From assembly GCF_003076515.1 (NCBI RefSeq), contig NZ_CP022390.1, positions 2,920,472 through 2,984,471 of the forward strand: a stretch of 64,000 nucleotides of DNA. The letters are read 5' to 3'. Positions within the stretch are counted from its first letter, which is position 1, and every line of letters starts with the position of its first letter. The position numbers were made by a program, and so were the translations under genes. Source of the stretch: Alcaligenes aquatilis. Its GTDB lineage: Bacteria; Pseudomonadota; Gammaproteobacteria; Burkholderiales; Burkholderiaceae_B. Below are positions 17,587 to 25,244 of the stretch, piece after piece. Under the pieces are notes generated by a model that had not been told where the DNA came from, did not search any database, and saw only the letters and a list, made by a program, of their open reading frames with translations.

Positions 17587-18368
17587 CGCCACAGCACTGG
17601 TATGAACATCGCTGGGCCTCTTTGGTCATGGCGGCCATTCTGGTGCTGCTGGCCTGGGCAGGACTGGCCCGTTGGGTAGAGCTGGACTCCTTCCCCAGCC
17701 CCTGGGCGGCTCTGGGTGAACTACCCGCCCTGATCAGCGACCCGATGGCCTGGTCGGCCATCCTGCAGTCAGTAGGCCGCATGTTTACGGGCTATGCCCT
17801 GGCGCTGGTCGTGGCCGTACCGCTGGGTTTGGCCATGGGCCGCAGCCGCCTGGTCTATACCGCCTTCTATCCCTTGGTGGCCCTGGCTTATCCCATGCCC
17901 AAAGCGGCCTTGATGCCAATCTTGATGCTGTGGTTCGGTCTGGGGGATTTCTCCAAAATTCTGGTCATTGCGCTAGGCGTGTCCCTGCCTTTGCTCTATC
18001 ACAGCTATCACGGTGCAACCCGTATCGAGCCCAAGCTGATCTGGGTAGCCCAGTCCATGGGTATGGGTCCACTGGCCCGTCTGGGCAAGATCGTACTGCC
18101 CGCCTCTTTGCCGGAAGTCATGATTGGCTGCCGCGTCGGCGTGGTCATGGCGCTGATCGTGATGGTGTCCTCCGAGATGATTGCGCGTCAGGAAGGCATC
18201 GGCAATCTGCTGTTCACCTCTATGGATATGGCGCAGTACTCCACGGTGTATGCGGTCATCATGCTGCTGGCGGTCCTGGGCATTGCCTTTGACGCCTTGT
18301 TTGAGTTCGTGCGCAAGCGCTGCACGCACTGGCATGACTCCACCCAGGGCCTGATGGACAAAGGATGA
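17583..18368 (+). CDS. ABC transporter permease (TauC/SsuC-like)
   Basis: A 261-residue inner-membrane protein with about six helices and the BPD_transp_1 EAA loop, here GPLARLGKIVLPASLPEVMIG in pieces, with the conserved G and P. Helix content YAFYPLVALAYPMPKAALMPILMLWFG is typical of nitrate/taurine permeases. It probably forms a heterodimer with the permease encoded five bases downstream. Confidence 0.9.
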   Translation: MTPQHWYEHRWASLVMAAILVLLAWAGLARWVELDSFPSPWAALGELPALISDPMAWSAILQSVGRMFTGYALALVVAVPLGLAMGRSRLVYTAFYPLVALAYPMPKAALMPILMLWFGLGDFSKILVIALGVSLPLLYHSYHGATRIEPKLIWVAQSMGMGPLARLGKIVLPASLPEVMIGCRVGVVMALIVMVSSEMIARQEGIGNLLFTSMDMAQYSTVYAVIMLLAVLGIAFDALFEFVRKRCTHWHDSTQGLMDKG

Positions 18369-18372
18369 CGCG

Positions 18373-19185
18373 ATGACCACTAAAACCTTAGCCTCATCGG
18401 GGCAAGCAATGCGTTCTACTGAAACCCGCCCGGCCAGGCGCCGGGATCTGTCCGGTCTGTCTTTGTGCATCAGCCCGGCCATCTTGCTGATTATCTGGGA
18501 GCTGTGTACCCGCTCGGGCTGGGTCAGCCCGCAGTTGTTGCCTGCCCCTTCTGCCATTTTGATGCGGGTATTGGAGCTGGCCGGTCAGGCTGACTTCTGG
18601 CAGAACCTGGGCATCACCGTCTACCGTCTGATCAGCGGTTTGCTGATTGCCTGTGTGGCTGGTGTAGCCCTGGCATTGATTGCGCAGCTAACACGCTGGA
18701 GCTCGTTTTTACTGGATGCGCTGATCCGTCTGCTGGCCCCCATTCCCAAGATCGCCCTTTACCCGGCACTGATCCTGATCATGGGGTTTGAAAGCGCATC
18801 GAAAATTGCGCTGGTGGTCTCGGATGCCATTTTCCCTGTGCTGATGGCCAGTTGGGTGGCGGCGCAAACGGTGGACCGCAAGCTGATCTGGTCGGCACGT
18901 GCCGCAGGCACCTCCCGCAGTACCTGCCTATGGAAAATCATTTTGCCCGCCATCAGCCCGACGGTGCTGGCCGGTGTGCGGGTGGCCGGCGTGATTGCCT
19001 GCGTAGTGGTCTTTCTGGCCGAGATGATTGCCTCCACCGACGGTCTGGGCCATATGCTGACCGCCGCCGCTCGCAGTTACCGCACGCTTGATATGTTTGT
19101 ACCCCTGGTCTGGATCTGTGTGCTGGGCTTCGCACTGAACCTGACCATTGCCGCTTTGCAACGCAAAGTGGATCATGCAAACTAA
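18373..19185 (+). CDS. ABC transporter permease, second subunit (TauC/SsuC-like)
   Basis: The 270-residue protein has a polar N-terminus of about 35 residues, then six helices and the EAA loop (RSTCLWKIILPAISPTVLAG). LLAPIPKIALYPALILIMGFE matches the same family as the preceding permease but the two are clearly diverged. The pair, one ATPase and the binding protein complete one importer. Followed by terminator hairpins. Confidence 0.9.
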   Translation: MTTKTLASSGQAMRSTETRPARRRDLSGLSLCISPAILLIIWELCTRSGWVSPQLLPAPSAILMRVLELAGQADFWQNLGITVYRLISGLLIACVAGVALALIAQLTRWSSFLLDALIRLLAPIPKIALYPALILIMGFESASKIALVVSDAIFPVLMASWVAAQTVDRKLIWSARAAGTSRSTCLWKIILPAISPTVLAGVRVAGVIACVVVFLAEMIASTDGLGHMLTAAARSYRTLDMFVPLVWICVLGFALNLTIAALQRKVDHAN

Positions 19186-19247
19186 GTTCCACTCACCGTA
19201 AAAACCACCACTTGCCCGGTCTGCTTACAGCGATGACCGGGCTTTGG

Positions 19248-19289
19248 CAGGCTATCTCAATCATCTGGAACGAGTAGCCTGCTTTTTTT
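19248..19289 (+). terminator. Rho-independent terminator after the importer operon
   Basis: CAGGCTA (19248-19254) pairs with TAGCCTG (19275-19281), followed by C and seven T's. A second GC hairpin (GCCCGGTC with GACCGGGC, about 19213-19241) precedes it and may strengthen the stop. Confidence 0.65.
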
Positions 19290-19313
19290 CTGCATCAAGG
19301 AAGCCGCTTCACT

Positions 19314-19775
19314 ATGGCCAGCCCCCCTCTGACCGACGCCTATACCGGGCACGATACCTTTATTCCCTATCTGCTCAATCGCAGTACCTCGGCCTTAAAT
19401 GCTGACTTTCAAACCTTGCTGCGCAGCCATGAACTGACCCTGCTGCATTGGCGCGTGCTGGCTTTTCTGAATGAAACCGATGGACTGGGCGTCAGCACCC
19501 TGGCGCAATATACCGATGTGGACCAAACCACCTTGTCACGCGCCCTGGTGGTGATGGAAAACGCGGGCCACCTGTCCCGCCAGCCCGATCCGCTGGACCA
19601 GCGTCGTGTGTTGATCCATCTGCATGAGCAAGGTCGGCAGCACTTTTTGCGCGTCCTGCCCGCCGCGCTGGATATTCATCACCGCGCCATTCAGGGCTTT
19701 TCGGCTGAGGAACTGGCCCAGCTACGGCAGTTTTTGAACCGCATTCGCGCCAATATCAACGGGGATGGGCGCTAA
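19314..19775 (+). CDS. MarR-family transcriptional regulator
   Basis: The 153-residue protein has the MarR winged helix: LTLLHWRVLAFL, then GVSTLAQYTDVDQTTLSRALVVMENAGHLSRQPDPLDQRRVLIHL (in part), which is the recognition helix and wing with the conserved D-x-R-R. Terminal helices give the dimer interface. AAGGAA lies upstream of the ATG. It follows the dehydrogenase/ABC operon on the same strand behind a terminator and likely controls it, perhaps through the palindrome at 13636. The ligand is unknown. Confidence 0.88.
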   Translation: MASPPLTDAYTGHDTFIPYLLNRSTSALNADFQTLLRSHELTLLHWRVLAFLNETDGLGVSTLAQYTDVDQTTLSRALVVMENAGHLSRQPDPLDQRRVLIHLHEQGRQHFLRVLPAALDIHHRAIQGFSAEELAQLRQFLNRIRANINGDGR

Positions 19776-19939
19776 GCACCCCGCCCCTGCGCCTTTCCTG
19801 CAAAGCGTCCACGTGGCCGCTTTGACCTGCCTCAACCCCTGAATCTGCCCCCAATCGAGGCCTGCTGCCCTTGAAGGCCCACGCTTGAAATGGACATTCA
19901 AGGGCGATGAGCCTTTATTTACATCAGGAAAGACCATAA

Positions 19940-19958
19940 AATGATAATGATTAACATT
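19940..19958. promoter_or_regulatory. Fur box upstream of the LIV-type/siderophore gene run
   Basis: AATGATAATGATTAACATT closely matches the Fur consensus GATAATGATAATCATTATC (tandem NATAAT-type hexamers). It lies 25 bp before the first gene of the LIV-type transporter. This is the clearest iron-control signal in the window and places the transporter, and probably the siderophore genes after it, under ferric uptake regulation. Confidence 0.85.
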
Positions 19959-19982
19959 TAGTAGTGCAGCCTCCTGCCTGAA

Positions 19983-21230
19983 ATGTCTACCCAGGCGAAC
20001 TTGGCTCTCTTACGGAAACAAGCTCTCGTGACTCTCTCCCCTACCCGTGCTGGACGTCGTCAGCTTTTGCTGGCCGCTGCGGCCAGCCCTTTGCTATTTG
20101 GCGTACCCCGCCTGCTTCGTGCCCAAGACGGTCCCCTGAAAATTGCCTTGCTGACATCCTTGTCCGGCCCCTTCGCCTCCTTGGGCGAGAGCATGCGCGC
20201 CGGTCTGGAGTTGATGCTGCAACAGTGCAATAACGAGATGGGCGGACGCAAGGTGCAGTTGCTGGTCGAGGACGACCACGGCAAACCGGACGAAGCCATC
20301 CGTAAAGTGCGCAAGCTGATCGAGCGCGACAAAATCGATGTGTTGGGCGGCGTTATCAGCGCCAATATCGCGCTGGCCATTCGTGACATCGTCCACGATG
20401 CGCAACTGCCTACCTTTATTTCCAATGCCGCTGCCAATGGCCTGGCCCGTGAAGCCGCCAGCCCCTACGTGTTCCGCCCCACCAAAACGAGCTGGATGCT
20501 GGGTCATACCGGCGCTTTGTGGACCTTCGAGCAGATCGAAAAATCCGGCGGTATCACGCTGGGTTCGGACTACACCGCAGGCCGCGAATACATTGAGGAC
20601 TTCGCCAACACCTATCAGGAACAAGGCGGCACACTGGGCGAGCGCATCTGGACTCCCTTGGGTACCCCCGACTTCGCGCCTATCCTGATGAATCTGGCCG
20701 CCAGCAACCCCAAGTTTGTCTACACCTTCCTGGCTGGTGCCGACGCCGTTCGTTTCCACCAGCAAATGCAGGATTACCAACTACACGGCAAGATCCAGAT
20801 CGTGGGCCCCGGTGCCTTGTTCGACCAGGAAGATGTGATCACTGCGGTGGGCGAGGCCGCATTGGGTGGCGTCAGTACCTTCCACCAGTCCCCCGGCGCT
20901 CCGGCTGCCCAGGACTTTGTGGCCGCCTACCAAGCCAGCCGTGGCCGTTTGCCCGGCGAGGCCAGCACCTCCGGTTACGTGACCGGCCAGGTCATCAAGG
21001 CCGGTCTGGATGCGGTTAAGGGCGATCTGTCCAACAAGGCCGCTTTCAAGCAAGCCCTGCTGGACAAGCCTATCGACACCGCCTTTGGCCCCATGGCGTT
21101 TGACCCGCGCAATAACCAGTCCATTCTGGATATTTACGTCAACCGGGTGGAAAAAGACGCGCAAGGTCGCCCCTTTAACACCGTGGTTCATACTTACCAG
21201 CGTATCCAGGACCCCGGCCCGCGTTCTTGA
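19983..21230 (+). CDS. LIV-type (HAAT) ABC substrate-binding protein with Tat signal
   Basis: The N-terminus has a twin-arginine signal (GRRQLLLAAAASPLLFG, Arg25-Arg26) with a likely cut after LLRA. The mature part is a type-1 periplasmic-binding protein of the branched-chain amino-acid family (LKIALLTSLSGPFASLGESM, VEDDHGKPDEAIRKVRKLI, IDVLGGVISANIALAI). Relatives bind Leu/Ile/Val, amides, urea or aromatic acids. It lies directly behind a strong Fur box and heads an unbroken run that leads into siderophore biosynthesis, which is unusual. Ligand candidates are the siderophore, a DHB-serine fragment or dihydroxybenzoate; this is inference. No strong ribosome site is seen before the ATG. Confidence 0.85.
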   Translation: MSTQANLALLRKQALVTLSPTRAGRRQLLLAAAASPLLFGVPRLLRAQDGPLKIALLTSLSGPFASLGESMRAGLELMLQQCNNEMGGRKVQLLVEDDHGKPDEAIRKVRKLIERDKIDVLGGVISANIALAIRDIVHDAQLPTFISNAAANGLAREAASPYVFRPTKTSWMLGHTGALWTFEQIEKSGGITLGSDYTAGREYIEDFANTYQEQGGTLGERIWTPLGTPDFAPILMNLAASNPKFVYTFLAGADAVRFHQQMQDYQLHGKIQIVGPGALFDQEDVITAVGEAALGGVSTFHQSPGAPAAQDFVAAYQASRGRLPGEASTSGYVTGQVIKAGLDAVKGDLSNKAAFKQALLDKPIDTAFGPMAFDPRNNQSILDIYVNRVEKDAQGRPFNTVVHTYQRIQDPGPRS

Positions 21231-22108
21231 GCCACACCTTGTCTTACTACCTGCTTCAAATCCTCAATGCCCTGTCCTTCTCGGCCCTGCTGATGTTGGC
21301 GGGGCTGGGGCTGTCTTTAGTGCTCAGCCTGATGAACTTCATCAACCTGACACACGGCTCTTTTTTCCTGCTGGGCGGCTACATCAGTGTCCAATGGCTG
21401 GCCTCTGGCGCGCCCTGGTGGCTGGCCTTTCCCGCCGCGTTTGTACTGTGTGGGCTGATGGGCTTGTTACTGGACCGCTTTCCCTTTCGCCAGTTCTATC
21501 AACGCACTCACCTGATGCAGGTGCTGCTGACCTACGGCCTGTCCGTGATTCTGGCCGATTTGATGCGCTGGGGTTTCAGCGCCGACACGCTCTCGCCCAT
21601 GCTGCCGCAAGTGCTGCGTGGCGGGGTGTGGATCATGGGCCTGCCTTTCCCCACCTATCGCCTGTTCCTGATCGTTACCGGCCTGACACTGGCTTTGTTG
21701 TTCTGGTTCCTACTGGATCGCACCCTGTGGGGTGCGGCCATTCGCGCTTGCGTACAAGACGCCCAGATTGTCGAGACCCTGGGCCTGAACTCGCGTCGCC
21801 TGTTTGCCATCGGCATGGCGCTGGCCGCCGGTCTGGCCGGTTTGGGTGGCGCCTTGGGCGCAGGCATGTTGTCGGTCTACCCCGGTCTGGATGAAGAAAT
21901 CCTCTTGCTGGCCTTGCTGGTGGTGGTCATTGGTGGCTTGAACTCAGTGCGCGGGACCTTGCTGTGCGCGCTGATTCTGGGTTTCGTCACCACTTTTGCC
22001 CGCGTCTGGGTCCCTGCTTTTGCCAATGCCGCTACCCTGGCCGTCATGCTGGGCCTTCTGCTTTGCTGGCCCAATGGCCTAAGCAAATCCGCTACGCGTC
22101 AGGTTTAA
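21227..22108 (+). CDS. LIV-type ABC permease (LivH-like)
   Basis: About eight hydrophobic helices, with LivH family features: LMLAGLGLSLVLSLMNFINLTHGSFFLLGGY near the N-terminus and GLNSRRLFAIGMALAAGLAGLGGALGA in pieces near residue 190. The frame starts with TTG at 21227 overlapping the preceding TGA (TTGA), which fits translational coupling. It forms the inner-membrane channel with the following LivM-like protein. Confidence 0.88.
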   Translation: MSHTLSYYLLQILNALSFSALLMLAGLGLSLVLSLMNFINLTHGSFFLLGGYISVQWLASGAPWWLAFPAAFVLCGLMGLLLDRFPFRQFYQRTHLMQVLLTYGLSVILADLMRWGFSADTLSPMLPQVLRGGVWIMGLPFPTYRLFLIVTGLTLALLFWFLLDRTLWGAAIRACVQDAQIVETLGLNSRRLFAIGMALAAGLAGLGGALGAGMLSVYPGLDEEILLLALLVVVIGGLNSVRGTLLCALILGFVTTFARVWVPAFANAATLAVMLGLLLCWPNGLSKSATRQV

Positions 22109-23047
22109 ATGAACAAGCTCAACACCTGCCTGCTACGCACTGGACTTTGGCCCGCTTTGGCCTGCCTGGTCTTGCTCAGCAGCTATTTCTGGGGCGACGC
22201 CTTCTTATGGCGCTTTGGCACCGAAGCCCTGCTGATCGGTTGCGCCGTCCTTAGCATCAACCTCTTGATTGGTTACGGTGGTCTGGTCTCTCTGGGCCAC
22301 GGTGCCGTCTTTGGCTTTGCCGCGTACGCCACTGCCGTCAGCAGTCAATACTGGGGCGCATCCTTGCCCTTGATGCTGCTGGTCGGCATTGCGGCAGGCA
22401 CCCTGCTGTCCATGTTGATGGCGCTGATCAGCTTGCGCAGTTCCGAGCTGTTTTTCATGGTGGCCACGTTGGTTGCCGGTCAGTTGATCTGGGAAGTGGC
22501 ATTTCGCTGGCGTGACGTCACCGGTGGTGCAGACGGCCTGCGCGGTTTCCCGCGTCTGAGCCTGGGCGAGTTGCCCCTGAGCGCCCCCTACACCCTGATG
22601 ATTCTGGCCCTGGTGCTGGCGGTGGTCTGCTGGTTGTTGCTGCGCTCCTTCAGCCGCGCCCCGATCGGGTTGGCCTTGACCGGCCTGCGCGACCAGCCCT
22701 TGCGCATGGCCGCCCTGGGTTATCAAGCATGGCGCATTCGCCTTTACACATTCATGATTGCGGGTGCGGTAGCGGGTGCGGCTGGCGGCCTGTATCCCTT
22801 TGCAAACCAGTACGTCAGCCCACAACAAGTGCATTGGAGTTTCTCGGCCACGCTCATCATCATGGGTGTGATCGGTGGCATACGCACCTGGCGCGGCGCA
22901 TTCATCGGCGCTACGTTTTATCTGTTTGCCCAGACCTACCTCAGCTCCTACACAGATCGTTGGCAGTTGCTGGTGGGGTTGATCTTTGTGCTGACGGTTC
23001 TGTTCATGCCCAACGGTCTGGCTGAGCGGCGCAAGAGGTCCTCATGA
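22109..23047 (+). CDS. LIV-type ABC permease (LivM-like)
   Basis: A 312-residue protein with about eight to nine helices and LivM signatures (SINLLIGYGGLVSLGHGAVFGFAAY, SLRSSELFFMVATL, RDQPLRMAALGY, and the EAA-like loop after it). It starts directly after the LivH-like stop and overlaps the next ATPase start by four bases. Partner of the LivH-like subunit. Confidence 0.9.
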   Translation: MNKLNTCLLRTGLWPALACLVLLSSYFWGDAFLWRFGTEALLIGCAVLSINLLIGYGGLVSLGHGAVFGFAAYATAVSSQYWGASLPLMLLVGIAAGTLLSMLMALISLRSSELFFMVATLVAGQLIWEVAFRWRDVTGGADGLRGFPRLSLGELPLSAPYTLMILALVLAVVCWLLLRSFSRAPIGLALTGLRDQPLRMAALGYQAWRIRLYTFMIAGAVAGAAGGLYPFANQYVSPQQVHWSFSATLIIMGVIGGIRTWRGAFIGATFYLFAQTYLSSYTDRWQLLVGLIFVLTVLFMPNGLAERRKRSS

Positions 23048-23802
23048 GCGTGTTACTAAGCACTCGCGAACTGGCCTTGCATGTGGGGGGCCTGGATATC
23101 CTGACAGATGTCAGCCTGGAGCTGCGTGCAGGCGAAACCCTGGGGCTGATTGGCCCCAATGGGGCAGGCAAAACCACGCTGTTCAATATCATCAGCGGTT
23201 TGGCCACGCCATCCAGCGGCCAGGTTTTGCTGGAAGGCAAGGACCTGCGCAGTCTGGGGCCTATTGAGCGCGCCAGGCAAGGTCTGGTGCGCAGCTTTCA
23301 GACCAGCCGCATTTTTCCCGAACTGAGCCTGCTGCAAAACCTGGCCCTGGCCGTGCGCATCAAAAAAGGCTGCGGCTATCACTGGTGGGGCCGCAAGTCT
23401 GCCCGCAGCGCCAGTCAACAGGCGGCCGAAGCATTGCTGGAGCACAGCGCCCTGGCCGGTAGCGGGCATTTGCTGGCACGCTCCCTGTCCTATGGCGAGC
23501 AACGCATTCTGGATTTGCTGATTGCCCTGGCGCAGCAACCCCGCGTACTCTTGCTGGACGAGCCAACGGCTGGCCTGTCCGAATCCGAATCCCGTGAAGT
23601 CATGGCGCTGGTCCATGCCATGCGCGGCCAATGCGCCGTGCTGCTGATCAGCCACGACATCGATATTGTTTTCCAGGAATGTGACCGGATCGCCGTGCTG
23701 TCGTCCGGCACCTTGCTGACCTGCGATACCCCGGACGCCGTGCGCCAGCACGCTGGCGCGCGCCAGGCCTATCTGGGTGAACTGGCTTTGGAGACCGCAT
23801 GA
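23044..23802 (+). CDS. LIV-type ABC ATP-binding protein (LivG-like)
   Basis: Walker A is GPNGAGKTT, with RSFQTSRIFPELSLLQNL, the typical LivG Q-loop. The signature is LSYGEQRILDLLIALAQQP and Walker B is LLLDEPTAGLS. The LSYGEQ signature is characteristic of the LivG branch. Start and stop overlap both neighbours by four bases, showing a tightly coupled operon. Confidence 0.92.
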   Translation: MSVLLSTRELALHVGGLDILTDVSLELRAGETLGLIGPNGAGKTTLFNIISGLATPSSGQVLLEGKDLRSLGPIERARQGLVRSFQTSRIFPELSLLQNLALAVRIKKGCGYHWWGRKSARSASQQAAEALLEHSALAGSGHLLARSLSYGEQRILDLLIALAQQPRVLLLDEPTAGLSESESREVMALVHAMRGQCAVLLISHDIDIVFQECDRIAVLSSGTLLTCDTPDAVRQHAGARQAYLGELALETA

Positions 23803-24515
23803 GCACAGCGCTGAACATCTCGGGCCTGCATGCACGCTACGATCGGGCCGACATTTTGCAAGAAATTTCGCTGAATATTCCCGTCGGACAAAGCGTGGCC
23901 CTGCTGGGCCGCAACGGTGCCGGAAAAACCAGTCTGCTGCACTGCCTGTTCAATATGGGCCCGCAATGGAGTGGGCAAATCCATGTGCACGGTCAAAACA
24001 TTACGGGTTGGCCTACCCACAAAATCGCCCTGCTAGGCATGGCGCTGGTGCCACAAGGCCGGGGCCGCTTTCCCACACTGACCGTGCAGGAAAGCCTGCG
24101 CCTGGCCGGGCTGGCCCGCCGTCCACGCTCGGATGATCGCTGGACGCTGAACAGCATTTATGAATCCATGCCGCGTCTGTACGAGCGCCGCCAGTCCTCC
24201 TGCTCCGCCTTGAGTGGTGGCGAACGGCAATTGCTGGCACTGGCCCGCGCCCTGCTGACACAGTCCTCCATTATTGTTCTGGACGAACCCAGCGAAGGCC
24301 TGGCCCCCATGACAATTCAGGACACCTTGCTGCCGCAGCTGCAAACGCTAAACGAGCAGGGCATTACCGTGCTGATTGCCGAACAGAATTTAAGCCTGGC
24401 TCTGCAATTGGCGGATCGAGCCTTGTTGCTGGGCAATGGTCAGTTGGTTTACGACGGCCCTGCCGAACAGTTGCGCCAGGACGCCGCCCTTTTGCAACGC
24501 CATTTGGGACTTTGA
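23799..24515 (+). CDS. LIV-type ABC ATP-binding protein (LivF-like)
   Basis: Walker A is GRNGAGKTS, the Q-loop is LVPQGRGRFPTLTVQESL, the signature is LSGGERQLLALARALL and Walker B is IIVLDEPSEGLAP. The GRNGAGK and VPQGR..F motifs are the LivF hallmarks. Together with the LivG-like subunit it powers the transporter. The siderophore phosphopantetheinyl transferase gene begins one base after its stop, so transporter and siderophore activation genes sit in one transcription unit. Confidence 0.92.
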   Translation: MSTALNISGLHARYDRADILQEISLNIPVGQSVALLGRNGAGKTSLLHCLFNMGPQWSGQIHVHGQNITGWPTHKIALLGMALVPQGRGRFPTLTVQESLRLAGLARRPRSDDRWTLNSIYESMPRLYERRQSSCSALSGGERQLLALARALLTQSSIIVLDEPSEGLAPMTIQDTLLPQLQTLNEQGITVLIAEQNLSLALQLADRALLLGNGQLVYDGPAEQLRQDAALLQRHLGL

Positions 24516-24516
24516 C

Positions 24517-25194
24517 ATGCTGGCTGTGTACAGCTTGTCGCTTCCCCTGCCTGCAGGTATGGAATCCTGGTTACGAAGCCAGATCCCGGACAGCACCCTG
24601 GCCGTGATTGCCCGCCGCAAGCGTCAGTCAGATCAGCACTTAAGCCTGCTGGCCCACGGTGCCCTGCGCCATTTTCTGGCGCCTTTGCTGGGGTGTACGC
24701 CACGCGCCGTCCCCATTACTACGCTGGAACATGGCAAGCCGGTGCTGGATCTGGACGATACCGATCTGCACTTTAGCCTGTCGCACAGCGGCGAGCGCGT
24801 GCTGATTGGCATGGCCGACCGAATCATCGGCGTGGACATAGAAGCCATGCGCCTGCCCGTCAAACCAGGGTTGGTCGAACATTGCAGTGTGCCGTCCGAA
24901 CGCAGTTGGTTAAAATGTGATCTGGATTTTTATGCGCTGTGGTGTGGAAAGGAAGCAGCCCTGAAACAGGCGGGCACCGGTTTTCATATTCAGCCTCAAG
25001 AGTTATCCTTGAACGGCCATCCGGATTACGGATGCACCGTACAATCCCCCCATCCCATCTTGCAAGATTTGGTGGTGCACAGTCACCGGCCAGTAGAAAA
25101 CTATGCCGCTGCGATCTGCCTGAACACCCCTTTTGCTCCGTGGACGGTCAGCTTGCTGGACAGTGTTGAACTGCCTGACACCAAGCTGACTTAG
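24517..25194 (+). CDS. 4'-phosphopantetheinyl transferase, Sfp/EntD type
   Basis: This enzyme attaches the phosphopantetheine arm of CoA to the serine of carrier domains, here the aryl carrier protein and the NRPS. The Sfp-type motifs are visible: HFSLSHSG, GVDIE (Mg-binding Asp/Glu) and FYALWCGKEAALKQ (the W..KEA..K motif). The ATG at 24517 (MLAVYS) directly follows the LivF-like stop; an ATG at 24436 would lie inside that gene. Length 225 fits. Its place between the LIV-type genes and the DHB ligase ties the two parts together. Confidence 0.88.
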   Translation: MLAVYSLSLPLPAGMESWLRSQIPDSTLAVIARRKRQSDQHLSLLAHGALRHFLAPLLGCTPRAVPITTLEHGKPVLDLDDTDLHFSLSHSGERVLIGMADRIIGVDIEAMRLPVKPGLVEHCSVPSERSWLKCDLDFYALWCGKEAALKQAGTGFHIQPQELSLNGHPDYGCTVQSPHPILQDLVVHSHRPVENYAAAICLNTPFAPWTVSLLDSVELPDTKLT

Positions 25195-25225
25195 CACGAG
25201 TAAATCTGACAAGCCTACTTATTTA

Positions 25226-25244
25226 TGTAATAGTTCTCATTACC
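25226..25244. promoter_or_regulatory. Candidate second Fur box before the DHB ligase gene
   Basis: TGTAATAGTTCTCATTACC has Fur-like TAATA and TCATTA halves and abuts the ATG of the DHB-AMP ligase at 25245. If functional, it gives the biosynthetic genes their own iron-controlled promoter. The match is weaker than the box at 19940. Confidence 0.45.

Noticed and set aside
24436..24516. Earlier start for the phosphopantetheinyl transferase
   Set aside because: It would lie inside the LivF-like gene and add residues not seen in the family.
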